From Candidatus Termititenax sp. (lineage in GTDB: Bacteria; Margulisbacteria; Riflemargulisbacteria; GWF2-35-9; DYQY01): DNA of 35,102 bases. The notes below the pieces were generated by a model, which worked only from the letters and a program-made list of their open reading frames with translations, made no database searches and was not told the DNA's origin. The stretch covers positions 1 through 35,102 of the forward strand of contig DYQY01000014.1 in NCBI GenBank assembly GCA_020719045.1. The letters are read 5' to 3'. A program made the translations under genes and the position numbers. This document shows positions 15,705 to 24,301 of the stretch, one piece after another (positions within the stretch are counted from its first letter, which is position 1; every line of letters begins with the position of its first letter).

Positions 15705-17357
15705 CTACACTGGGTCAATTCGCAAATAACGAATAATCCTTTCAGCAGCTTCTTTAAAAATAGGAACAGCAGAAGTAGATGCGTACTTCATTGTTGCTGG
15801 GTCGTTCACCATAATAACCATTGCAAACCTTGGCTTCTTAACAGGGAAAACGCCTAAAAATGTAGTATTATATTGTCCTGGCATGTAACGATTAAATTCT
15901 GATGAAAACAATCTAGCAGTCCCTGTTTTACCGCCTATTGTATATTGGTCAATAATTGTAGCAACACCTGTACCTTCCTCAACTGTTCTTTGCATTGCCT
16001 TCATCATAAAGGCAGAAGTACGTTTACTAAGAACCCTTTCTTTTCGTACATTTTCTCCTTTTAAAACATGAGGATGAACCAAATCACCACCATTAGCAAA
16101 AACAGCCACAGCTCTAACTAATTGTAACGGTGTCGCTGTTAAACCATAACCAAAAGCCATTCTGCTTAGGTCAACCTTATACCAACTAGAATAATGTCTA
16201 AGAGAACCTGGGCTTTCACCTGGAAGCTCTATGCCTGTCTTCTTGCTAAAACCAAACTTAATTAATCCTTTATATAGCTTCTGTGCACCTAACTCCAAGC
16301 CTATCTTTGCAGTGGCTACATTAAGTGACTTCATGATTATCTCCGTAATGTCTCTTGTTAAAGATTCATCAACTTGTGCATCATGAGCTTCTTCGATTAC
16401 CGAGTTATCAACAACTATCCTGTTAGGCGAATAGATTCTATCTTTTTCCTTAATAACACCCTCTTCAAGAGCTGTAGAAATACTAAACAACTTCATAACA
16501 CTGCCTGGCTCATAGTCCATAAAAATGGCTCTATTCCAAAAACAAGTCGGGTCCTTAATGAAATCTGGTGAATAATTATTTGGATTAAATGATGGATAGT
16601 TAGCCATAGCATATATCTCACCTGTATAGACATCCATAATTATCCCTGAAGCGCTTCTTGCTCCAACATTTGCTACGCCTCTTTCGAGTGCAACCTCTAA
16701 AATAAATTGCATATATCTATCGATTGTGGTTTCTATATTCTTTCCATCTTTTACTGGAAAAACTTTCTTCTTGTCACTGTAAATAATCCTACCCTTTAAA
16801 TCGCTTTCAAGCACCATTGAACCTGATTTACCTGCCAACTTCTTATCAAAAGCTTTCTCCAAACCATCTTTACCATCATTATCCCATCCAACAAAGCCTA
16901 TGATTTGTGCAGCAGTTCGTTTGGAAGGATAAATTCTAATAGAGTCTGGAAGTAAATCAAATCCCTTTGCAGTAAGCTTCATTGCAGATGGTTTATCTAC
17001 TTTTGATTTAACTAAAATGTAAGTATTCCTTGCCATTAATGAATTGATCCTATCGTAGCTTAGCCCTAAGATATCTCGCATCTCTTGTCTAACTAAACCA
17101 GGATTCTTATATTTATAACGAGGATCAAGGTAAACCTGATAAGCCTTTGAAGAAGTAGCCAAATACAAGCCATTTCTATCTAAAATATCGCCTCTGTTTG
17201 GATAAAGTGTAATTTTCCTTTTTTGCTGTGCTACAGATTGGTTTTTAAAAAAGTCATATCGTATAACCTGCAGATAGAACATTCTTAAAACGATAAGTGC
17301 AACAATGGCAACAAATACAACACCAACAAAAACTATTCTATCGTTGTTTTTATTCAT
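15705..17357 (-). CDS. ftsI: septal peptidoglycan transpeptidase FtsI (PBP3)
   Basis: A 550-aa class B penicillin-binding protein, D,D-transpeptidase of the divisome. One N-terminal membrane helix (about 9-28), a pedestal region with RGDILDRNG, then the catalytic domain: Ser286 in GSVMK (SxxK), SLN near 344, and KTGTA near 477. No PASTA repeats are seen, so it resembles Gram-negative FtsI rather than Gram-positive SpoVD forms. The ATG at 17357 overlaps the ftsL stop by 8 bp and has GAG 7 nt upstream; a TTG four codons earlier is the alternative start. Confidence 0.95.
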   Translation of the reverse strand: MNKNNDRIVFVGVVFVAIVALIVLRMFYLQVIRYDFFKNQSVAQQKRKITLYPNRGDILDRNGLYLATSSKAYQVYLDPRYKYKNPGLVRQEMRDILGLSYDRINSLMARNTYILVKSKVDKPSAMKLTAKGFDLLPDSIRIYPSKRTAAQIIGFVGWDNDGKDGLEKAFDKKLAGKSGSMVLESDLKGRIIYSDKKKVFPVKDGKNIETTIDRYMQFILEVALERGVANVGARSASGIIMDVYTGEIYAMANYPSFNPNNYSPDFIKDPTCFWNRAIFMDYEPGSVMKLFSISTALEEGVIKEKDRIYSPNRIVVDNSVIEEAHDAQVDESLTRDITEIIMKSLNVATAKIGLELGAQKLYKGLIKFGFSKKTGIELPGESPGSLRHYSSWYKVDLSRMAFGYGLTATPLQLVRAVAVFANGGDLVHPHVLKGENVRKERVLSKRTSAFMMKAMQRTVEEGTGVATIIDQYTIGGKTGTARLFSSEFNRYMPGQYNTTFLGVFPVKKPRFAMVIMVNDPATMKYASTSAVPIFKEAAERIIRYLRIDPV

Positions 17358-17610
17358 TAATGTACTCAATCTTTTTAGGGAAAATCATTCCTAATTCTTC
17401 TTCTGCCCTCTTTCCAATAACCTTCAAGTCGTTGGCTGATTCAATCTGCAAAAAAAGTATCTTATTGTCTTCTAGTAACTTAGTATGGGTATTCTGCTTC
17501 TCTTGTAATGAATAATTATAATTTACATTAAATGTGTTCATAACGACAAAAAGGACAATTAATACAAAAAGAATTAGTACCATGAGTAAGTTAAGCTTAA
17601 TACGTTCCAT
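17350..17610 (-). CDS. ftsL: cell division protein FtsL-like
   Basis: An 86-aa bitopic protein: short cytoplasmic start, one strongly hydrophobic helix at about 8-26, then a heptad-like periplasmic segment (LQEKQNTHTKLLEDNKILFL) ending in LGMIFPKKIEYI, which resembles the family's usual end. FtsL pairs with FtsB/DivIC by coiled coil and activates FtsI. Size, topology and position between rsmH and ftsI identify it; the sequence alone would not. Confidence 0.85.
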   Translation of the reverse strand: MERIKLNLLMVLILFVLIVLFVVMNTFNVNYNYSLQEKQNTHTKLLEDNKILFLQIESANDLKVIGKRAEEELGMIFPKKIEYINE

Positions 17611-18482
17611 TATTTCTTTTGTATCCCTCTTAGTCTCGCGCTCTTTGATCTACTATTAGTTTTAACTTCTTCCCACTTTGGAGGAAGGGCACCTTTGGTT
17701 AATTTTAAACCATCACCATTATTAAGAAAAGTTTTAAAAGTATTCTTCACAACCCTATCCTCTAAAGAATGAAAGGTTATGATTAATATTCTTCCACCAC
17801 TACGCAGTCTTGACCAAATATCATTAATGGCCTCTGAAAGTATACTAATTTCACCATTTACTTCTATTCTTAATGCCTGAAATACTCTCTTAACCGAACT
17901 CTGCTTTTGTTGATAGCTACCAAAAATAACATCATGAATAAGACTTACAAGTTCAGTTGTTGTCTCAAGTGGTTTAGTGGCTCTAATTGTAACAACTTCA
18001 GCGGCAATAATCCGACTTTTTCTTTCCTCACCATATTCATAGATAACATTTGCTAATCTTTCCTCATCATAATCCTTTAATATATCATAAGCTGTAAGGC
18101 TCTTTTTAGTTTGATTCATTCTCATATCTAGTGGCCCCTCATGCATATAAGAAAAGCCTCTTTTTGCTTCATCTAACTGAAAAGAAGAAACACCTAAATC
18201 AATCAACACTCTATCAAACATTTCATTATTATTAAAAACACTTAAAATCTCTGAAAAGTTCCCATGAACTAACTTAAGTCGTTTATCATTAATTCGAGTT
18301 TTAACAAAATTCAAAGCATCCATATCCTGATCTAAGCCATAATATGTTATATCAGGAAACTTTTCTAATATTAAGGAAGCATGACCACCACCACCAAGAG
18401 TACAGTCCAATATGATATTTCCTTGGTCTGGTTCTATATACTTAAGAACCTCTTCTGCGAGTACTGGTACATGGTATGTCAT
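17610..18482 (-). CDS. rsmH: 16S rRNA (cytosine-1402 N4) methyltransferase RsmH
   Basis: A 290-aa SAM-dependent methyltransferase (formerly MraW) that modifies C1402 in the ribosomal P site. It starts HVPVLAEEVL, has the SAM loop DCTLGGGGHA near 26-35, then YGLDQD, DLGVSSFQLD and the C-terminal LIITFHSLEDR and SARLRGI motifs. Length is slightly below the usual ~310. It overlaps the unknown gene upstream by 4 bp (ATGA) and ftsL by 1 bp. The classical upstream neighbour mraZ is absent. Confidence 0.97.
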   Translation of the reverse strand: MTYHVPVLAEEVLKYIEPDQGNIILDCTLGGGGHASLILEKFPDITYYGLDQDMDALNFVKTRINDKRLKLVHGNFSEILSVFNNNEMFDRVLIDLGVSSFQLDEAKRGFSYMHEGPLDMRMNQTKKSLTAYDILKDYDEERLANVIYEYGEERKSRIIAAEVVTIRATKPLETTTELVSLIHDVIFGSYQQKQSSVKRVFQALRIEVNGEISILSEAINDIWSRLRSGGRILIITFHSLEDRVVKNTFKTFLNNGDGLKLTKGALPPKWEEVKTNSRSKSARLRGIQKK

Positions 18483-19141
18483 TTCTTTGCTATAAACTTT
18501 AGAAAGGCACGAATGCCAGTGTTGATGTTCTGAAAATACTGCTTGTTAGTATAAAAGAACATAAGTAACGCAAAAAAATTACAACTCATAGAAAATACTA
18601 TTGCCTTCTCTGGCAAGTATGGGTCCTTAACAACCTTAATATCTTTAATGCTTTCTTTCTTTATATAGTTATCATGCGAAAAGAAAACAAGACCTACCTT
18701 CAGAAACTTTGCAAACTCTATATTATGTTTATCATAGTCCCACCAATTTTCACTTTTAAGCAAATTTAAAGTTAACCCAGAAGCAAAAATCTCTGCCTGA
18801 TTATCACCACTTTCAAAAAAAATTGTAGGAATAACAATTGGCAATGTTTTAGTGTAAAAAACCACAAACTCGTCCTGAGTTGCTGGCAACATTCCAGGCT
18901 CAAACAGTTGATTGTCTAACCCAAAAAATACTCTCTTTAGTGGACCTGCTTCTCTTTGTATCTTTTCAAAAGTATCTTGGGGAATAGTTACTCCCTGCTG
19001 AAGAATTTTAGTCATCATATGATTATGTGTATTTAATAACTTATCCATTTGCTGATTTTGAGCATGCTGATGAGTTTGTTCAGAACGAGTAGATTGATTC
19101 GTCTGCTTTACACTATAAGAACCTATATTTTCTAAACTCAC
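18479..19141 (-). CDS. unknown 220-aa protein of the dcw operon
   Basis: I do not recognise this family. The first ~45 residues are Gln/His/Ser/Thr-rich and probably disordered; 50-190 is mixed with several aromatic residues; a short hydrophobic stretch near 186-202 (IVFSMSCNFFALLMFFYTN) could insert in a membrane or form a core helix. It overlaps the FliJ-like gene before it and rsmH after it by 4 bp each, so it is translationally coupled to both. A part in export-apparatus or septum function is inferred only from position. Confidence 0.7.
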   Translation of the reverse strand: MSLENIGSYSVKQTNQSTRSEQTHQHAQNQQMDKLLNTHNHMMTKILQQGVTIPQDTFEKIQREAGPLKRVFFGLDNQLFEPGMLPATQDEFVVFYTKTLPIVIPTIFFESGDNQAEIFASGLTLNLLKSENWWDYDKHNIEFAKFLKVGLVFFSHDNYIKKESIKDIKVVKDPYLPEKAIVFSMSCNFFALLMFFYTNKQYFQNINTGIRAFLKFIAKK

Positions 19142-19617
19142 TGCTCTTCCTTATTTGCTCTAAAATATCTTGTTACTGAAATGTCATCTAGGAACTTAGA
19201 CTCTTCCTTTTCCATCATCTTTTTCCATTCTATACGCTTCTTTTCTTTATCTTTATCCAGAATTTTTCTATCTTTTACTGCCTTAAGAAGCTTTTTATCT
19301 TCTTCTTTTTTTCTTTCTTCAGCTCTAATTGTTCTCTTCTTTTGTTCTTCAAACCTTTCTTTCAGAACCTCTAGATGATATTTTCTAAGTTGAATCTCTG
19401 TAAAATCAAAAGGTTTAAGACCATTATATATATCTAGTATATTATTATTTTCTTGGTTTTGCTCTTCAATAATTACTCGTTCTTTTTCTCGTTCAACCTC
19501 AACAGCTTTCTGAGCTTTAGCAACCTCTTCCTTTTGGAGTGCCTCACGAATATTTCTTACCTTTAATACTGCCTCTAACTTATACTTATATCGTTTGCTT
19601 TTCTTTTGCTTAACCAT
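19138..19617 (-). CDS. fliJ: FliJ/YscO-like coiled-coil protein
   Basis: A 159-aa, almost wholly helical, Lys/Glu-rich protein. The N-terminus YKYKLEAVLKVRNIREALQK matches the typical FliJ opening (F/Y-x-L-E-x-V-L-x-x-R), and the rest is a long coiled coil, as expected for the stalk protein of flagellar or type III export ATPases. FliJ/YscO genes normally sit beside fliI/sctN, but here the gene heads a division-gene operon, so the symbol is tentative. It could instead be a generic coiled-coil protein. Its likely promoter leaves almost no 5' leader. Confidence 0.6.
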   Translation of the reverse strand: MVKQKKSKRYKYKLEAVLKVRNIREALQKEEVAKAQKAVEVEREKERVIIEEQNQENNNILDIYNGLKPFDFTEIQLRKYHLEVLKERFEEQKKRTIRAEERKKEEDKKLLKAVKDRKILDKDKEKKRIEWKKMMEKEESKFLDDISVTRYFRANKEEQ

Positions 19618-19623
19618 AAGTAT

Positions 19624-19653
19624 AGTATAGCCTTCATTGCTTTGCTAAGACAA
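19624..19653 (-). promoter_or_regulatory. promoter of the dcw-type operon
   Basis: On the minus strand, TTGTCT (19648-19653), an 18-bp spacer and TATACT (19624-19629). Only 6 nt separate the -10 from the ATG, so the transcript would be leaderless or nearly so. Confidence 0.5.
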
Positions 19654-19701
19654 GCTTGGGGCATTTGGTAAATATTTTCTTTTATTTTTAAAAATATATT
19701 T

Positions 19702-19707
19702 TATAAT
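19702..19707 (+). promoter_or_regulatory. -10 box of the first symporter gene
   Basis: A perfect TATAAT lies 30 bp before the GTG start in an A/T-rich stretch; no good -35 is visible. AGAGG lies 7 nt before the GTG. Confidence 0.4.
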
Positions 19708-19737
19708 GTAAAAAAACTTACGAAAAGAGGTGTTTTT

Positions 19738-21168
19738 GTGTCAAATGAATTAATCGTATTAATGGTAATCAGTGTCTATATGTTAGGGATGATTGGTATA
19801 GGCTTATGGTCTAGCAAAAGAATTACTGGTCTAGCAGACTACTTTGTTGCAGGACGTAATGTTGGCTTCTGGTTCAGCTTAGCGGCCATGTTCTCTGTAT
19901 GGTTTGGAGCATGTAGCTCTGTAGGTACAGCTGGCACAGTGTATAGTCAAGGTTTACGAGGTGTTATATCAGATCCATTTGGAGCAAGTATTTCACTACT
20001 ACTTGCTGGTATCTTTTATGTTGCACTATTCCGCAAACTTAAATTTTTCACAGTAGTAGATATCTTTGGCAGAACCTATAGTAAAAAATCAGAAGTATTT
20101 GCGGCTTTATTAATGATACCTGTTTATATTGGTTGGCTTGGAGCACAAATAGTTGCGATAGGTACTATCTTCCAAGCACTAACTGGTTATGATGCAAACC
20201 TTGGCATGATTATTGGAGCAATTGTAGTTTTAACTTACACTTATGCAGGAGGAATGTGGGCAGTAACCATTACTGACTTCTATCAAGCAATTATCCTTAT
20301 TATTGGTATTGTTGCGGTATTCTTCTTCATCCTTCAAGATGTTGGTGGAATAGCTGCTGTTTATGCTCAAACACCTGGTGAACTACTTAATTTTCTTCCA
20401 GCTGTATCATCCTCATCGGATATAATCAGCTGGATAGGCCAATGGTTAATCATGGGACTAGGATGTATCGTTGGACAAGACCTTATTCAAAGGTCGCTAA
20501 GTAGCAGAACTGAAAAAACTGCAAAATGGAGTACAATTGGAGCTGGCCTCATGTATTTTGTTATGGGCTTAGTTGTAATAACAATAGGTCTTGCAGGAAG
20601 AATTCTTGTTCCTGACTTAGCAGACCCTGAGTCTCTTATTCCCACACTTGCTTTACAATATTTTCCACCACTATTAGTTGGGCTATTTATAAGTGCGTTA
20701 CTTTCAGCAATTATGAGCTCTGCTGACGGGGCACTTATTGCAACAACATCGCTACTTATACATAATGTTATCCATAAAGTATTTCCAAAACTACACGAGA
20801 AAGACCTTCTGAAATGGAGTAAAGTTATTACTGTTGTGGCTACTATTCTTGCAATGATAATTGCCTTATATGTAGGACAGGTTTATAACCTCATGATTAA
20901 CTCTTGGACTACCTTACTTGTAGCAATATTTGTTCCAGTAACTGTTGCTTTATTCTGGGAAAAATATGCGTCTGTAGAAGCATGCTGGATTTCAATGATT
21001 GCTGGACTTAGTACTTGGATTCTTTTCACAATAATCCAACTAGGAGCATTTATTATTAGCAATGAAACAATGGCTACACTTTATCAGGCATCTTTCTATG
21101 GATTTTTTGCAAGCGTTGTTTCTTATGCACTTGTAACTCTTATTAAATTTGGTATTTTAAAGAAATAA
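19738..21168 (+). CDS. sodium:solute symporter (SSS family)
   Basis: A 476-aa inner-membrane transporter with about 13 hydrophobic segments. Family marks include the N-terminal GLADYFVAGRNVGFW after the first helix, the TYAGGMWAVTITDFYQ segment near 175-195, and LLSAIMSSADGAL near 320-335, which holds the Na+-site serines. It uses the sodium gradient to import an organic solute; the substrate cannot be read from the sequence. The start is GTG with AGAGG upstream. It ends 4 bp from the stop of the convergent radical SAM gene. Confidence 0.9.
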   Translation: MSNELIVLMVISVYMLGMIGIGLWSSKRITGLADYFVAGRNVGFWFSLAAMFSVWFGACSSVGTAGTVYSQGLRGVISDPFGASISLLLAGIFYVALFRKLKFFTVVDIFGRTYSKKSEVFAALLMIPVYIGWLGAQIVAIGTIFQALTGYDANLGMIIGAIVVLTYTYAGGMWAVTITDFYQAIILIIGIVAVFFFILQDVGGIAAVYAQTPGELLNFLPAVSSSSDIISWIGQWLIMGLGCIVGQDLIQRSLSSRTEKTAKWSTIGAGLMYFVMGLVVITIGLAGRILVPDLADPESLIPTLALQYFPPLLVGLFISALLSAIMSSADGALIATTSLLIHNVIHKVFPKLHEKDLLKWSKVITVVATILAMIIALYVGQVYNLMINSWTTLLVAIFVPVTVALFWEKYASVEACWISMIAGLSTWILFTIIQLGAFIISNETMATLYQASFYGFFASVVSYALVTLIKFGILKK

Positions 21169-21172
21169 CTAA

Positions 21173-22885
21173 CTATAAATATGAAGCGTCTATCGTATTA
21201 GATGCTTCATATTCTCTGACTAAATAATCCGAAGCAACTCCCATATCGATAAAACTCCAAGGAAGCTCTTCATTTAACTCATAACCCTTCAAATACTTAT
21301 CAACATCTAGACCAATTTCTTCTGCTGACTTATCCCAAATACTATATTTGAACTTATCGTACCAAGAATCAAAACTTGCTCCATTTCTATATGCCTGCAG
21401 TACTAAATCAGCAACCTTTTCATCACCACGACTAAGAATAGACTCAAGCTTACTAAGATGAGTATCTGTCCATCTAAGCTCTAACTGCCTATGTCTTAGA
21501 TTAGACTTTAAAAATGAAAGCTTCTTTTCTAACATATCTACACTATCCTGCTCACACCACTGAAATGGAGTAAATGGCTTTGGCACAAAATTAGAAACAT
21601 TAACGATTAGCTTATTCTTCTTTGGCTTAATATGATCCATTATTTTATACACCAAAGCTACTAACTCTTCTAAATCCTTCATAGTTTCACGTGGTAGTCC
21701 TATCATGAAATACATTTTAATACTCTTACTACTATTGTCTGATGCAAACTTAGCTGTACGCAAAATATCTTCCTCGGATACTTGCTTCTTAATAACATCT
21801 CGTAAAAACTGGCTACCAGCTTCTGGAGCAATAGTAACGCCAGTTTGACGAACCTTATTCATCATAGAAGAAAGATCATCTGTAAAAGAATCAACTCGAA
21901 GCGATGACAAGCTAAGGGAAACATGACGTTCATAGCATTTCTGATTAAGCTCCTTTAATAATGGAATAATCTGAGGATAATCACCAGAACTTAAAGATGA
22001 CAAAGAAAGCTCCTCATAACCAGTTTGCTCTATGACCTTCATTCCTTGCTCAATAAGCTTATCTTTATCTCTTACCCTAAGTGGCTTATTAATATATGAT
22101 GCCTGACAGAATCTACAGACTCTTGGGCAACCTTTCATAATTTCTAAGCTGAATCTTCCATGCACAACATCAATCAGTGGAACTAGTGGATGAATTTGCA
22201 ACTGTTCATCAGCAAAACCATTATAAATATTTCTTTTAATCTGCTTCTTTCCTAAGCTTGGAACATATGCCCACTGCTTTTTATTAATCTCTTGCAAAAT
22301 CTGTTTTTTAGAAAACTCCTTTATATTCTTTAATTCATAAATAATATCTGCTATTTCTACAAAAACATCCTCGCCATCACCGATAACTAAGAAGTCAAAA
22401 AACGCACTCATTGGTAAAGGATTAGAAACACCTCCACCTCCACCATACACTAATGGAATTGACTCATCATCTTCTCTATCTTTAGCTAATAAAGGAATAA
22501 AAGATAAATCTAAAGCAAGCAAAGCATTAGTAAAGCTAAGTTCTGTCGAAAAAGAAAAAGCCAGAGCAGCAAATTCCTTAAGCCCCTTATTAGACTCTAA
22601 AGAAAATAATGAAACATTTTTCTCCTTAAGTAACTGAATCATATCATCATCTGGCAAAAAGCATCTTTCAAGCACATGCTCGGATTTTCTATTCATCAAA
22701 TCATAAAATATCTGTAATGCTAAATTGCTCATCCCAATCTCGTATCTGTCTGGATACACTAAACATATCTTTGATTTAACATTAGCCCAATCCTTCTTAA
22801 CCATGTTCATCTCATGGGCAATATACTGTGAAGGTGTTCTTACCTTAATTAAATTTCTCTGTATAAATTCTGCTATGCTCGACAT
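21173..22885 (-). CDS. B12-binding/radical SAM protein, TIGR03960-like
   Basis: A 570-aa protein. The N-terminal region, with YPDRYEIGMSNLALQIFYDL, FAFSFSTELSFTNAL and VIGDGEDVF, resembles the cobalamin-binding-type domain of TIGR03960 proteins. The radical SAM cluster motif is GCPRVCRFCQA (CxxxCxxC), followed by LSLSSLSSGDY and MYFMIGLPRET in the barrel. It would cleave S-adenosylmethionine with a 4Fe-4S cluster; the substrate is unknown. In many bacteria the partner (TIGR03936/DUF2344) follows or is fused, but neither is seen here. It overlaps the comF-like gene by 13 bp. Confidence 0.85.
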   Translation of the reverse strand: MSSIAEFIQRNLIKVRTPSQYIAHEMNMVKKDWANVKSKICLVYPDRYEIGMSNLALQIFYDLMNRKSEHVLERCFLPDDDMIQLLKEKNVSLFSLESNKGLKEFAALAFSFSTELSFTNALLALDLSFIPLLAKDREDDESIPLVYGGGGGVSNPLPMSAFFDFLVIGDGEDVFVEIADIIYELKNIKEFSKKQILQEINKKQWAYVPSLGKKQIKRNIYNGFADEQLQIHPLVPLIDVVHGRFSLEIMKGCPRVCRFCQASYINKPLRVRDKDKLIEQGMKVIEQTGYEELSLSSLSSGDYPQIIPLLKELNQKCYERHVSLSLSSLRVDSFTDDLSSMMNKVRQTGVTIAPEAGSQFLRDVIKKQVSEEDILRTAKFASDNSSKSIKMYFMIGLPRETMKDLEELVALVYKIMDHIKPKKNKLIVNVSNFVPKPFTPFQWCEQDSVDMLEKKLSFLKSNLRHRQLELRWTDTHLSKLESILSRGDEKVADLVLQAYRNGASFDSWYDKFKYSIWDKSAEEIGLDVDKYLKGYELNEELPWSFIDMGVASDYLVREYEASNTIDASYL

Positions 22886-23478
22886 AAAAATAAACCTTCA
22901 ACTTTCATTGGAGAATACTTTTCCAATTCTTTCTTTAATTCTTTATAAGTAGTTCCTGAAGTAAATATATCATCAACTACCAAAATTTTCTTTCCTTTTA
23001 TTTCTTTTCCATCAATTACCTTAAATACTTCTCTCATAACTTTCTCTCTTTCAGTTCTTCCTAACTTATACAAACTTTCAGTATACCTTTTTCTTACAAC
23101 TAACCCTTCTTTGTAGTTCTGAACCCCATTAAATAGTTCTCTTAGATGAAAAAACCCTCGAATGAGCACCCTTAACCAGTGACAAGGAACAGGAATTACT
23201 AAGTCATAATCTTTAAAAAACTCTTTGTCTATTTTACTTACAAATAACTTTGCTAAACTTTTTTCTTTCTCAAACTTTAATAAATGCATTAGTCTTTTAA
23301 CTGAACCAGAATAGGTATACAAATAAAACAACCCTTCTCCAAACTTTGTCATAGTAACTAATTTTGGTTCACACTCATTACATACCTTAGCTGGCGATAC
23401 TTTCCCACAACTCCTACATTTGCGAGGGAAGAAACTATCAACTAACTTTAATATCAATTTTCGCAATTCGCTCAACAT
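22873..23478 (-). CDS. comF: ComF-family phosphoribosyltransferase-like protein
   Basis: About 201 aa. An N-terminal zinc-ribbon pattern CRSCG...CNEC is followed by a PRTase-type domain with the PRPP-binding signature ILVVDDIFTSGTTYKEL. ComF proteins take part in DNA uptake (linked to ComFA) or, as GntX, in carbon use; which applies here is unclear. The ATG at 23478 has GAGG 9 nt upstream and beats a TTG five codons earlier. The gene starts 41 bp inside the 3' end of prmC. Confidence 0.87.
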   Translation of the reverse strand: MLSELRKLILKLVDSFFPRKCRSCGKVSPAKVCNECEPKLVTMTKFGEGLFYLYTYSGSVKRLMHLLKFEKEKSLAKLFVSKIDKEFFKDYDLVIPVPCHWLRVLIRGFFHLRELFNGVQNYKEGLVVRKRYTESLYKLGRTEREKVMREVFKVIDGKEIKGKKILVVDDIFTSGTTYKELKKELEKYSPMKVEGLFLCRA

Positions 23479-24301
23479 GGTTAAAATCCTCAAATAAAGT
23501 TACATCAGTTATCATTAGTTTCTCACAAATATAACGCAAATCCTCTGCTTGATCATAACCAATTTCCATGAAAATACTAACATTACATTTCAAATTAAGT
23601 GCCTTTACCAAGATATCTTTTATAACAGTTAATCCATCCTCGCCACCATCTAAAGCAAGCATTGGCTCAAAATCCTTTACTTCTGGCTGAAGAGTAGCCA
23701 CATCAGCCGTACGAATATATGGTGGGTTGGTAACAATAACTAATGGAAGATTCTCACTCAAATGTTCATATTCCGGGAAAAAGGTATTCTGAAAATTTAT
23801 GTCTACTTTATTATCCGTTGCATTCTGTTTAGCAATAGCTAAAGCATCAAGTGAGATGTCAGTAGCAAAAACTGGAATATCAGGGAATATCTTCTTCAAA
23901 TATATCGCGATAACTCCTGAACCAGTCCCAATATCTACAATCGCTTGAACCCCTGGCATTCGGTTAATATAGTGCTCAGCTTTTACTACCAATTCCTCTG
24001 TTTCTGGTCTTGGAATAAGCACTCCCTTAGCAACCTTGACTGGAAGCCCCATAAACTCCGTATAACCAGTAATATACTCAAGTGGCTCATGCTCTGCTCG
24101 TTTAAGCAGTAATCGCTTATATTCTGCAAGCTCAGAGGCACTAAGCGGTCTATCAAACTGCAAAAACAAATGTAACTTAGGTAGCTTTAAAACATGAGAC
24201 AGTAAAAGTTGAGAAGTAAGTTTAGCTGGTTCTATTTCTTTATTCTTAAAGTAAGAAGCTGACCAATCCAGTAATCTCTTTACTGTCCAGACTTCATCCA
24301 T
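23438..24301 (-). CDS. prmC: release-factor glutamine methyltransferase PrmC
   Basis: A 287-aa methyltransferase that methylates the Gln of the GGQ motif in RF1 and RF2. A helical N-terminal domain (1-80) is followed by the SAM-binding loop VDIGTGSGVIAI near 120-131 and the catalytic NPPYI near 188-192. It follows prfA, its substrate gene, with a 1-bp stop/start overlap, which is the classic arrangement. Confidence 0.96.
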   Translation of the reverse strand: MDEVWTVKRLLDWSASYFKNKEIEPAKLTSQLLLSHVLKLPKLHLFLQFDRPLSASELAEYKRLLLKRAEHEPLEYITGYTEFMGLPVKVAKGVLIPRPETEELVVKAEHYINRMPGVQAIVDIGTGSGVIAIYLKKIFPDIPVFATDISLDALAIAKQNATDNKVDINFQNTFFPEYEHLSENLPLVIVTNPPYIRTADVATLQPEVKDFEPMLALDGGEDGLTVIKDILVKALNLKCNVSIFMEIGYDQAEDLRYICEKLMITDVTLFEDFNHVERIAKIDIKVS

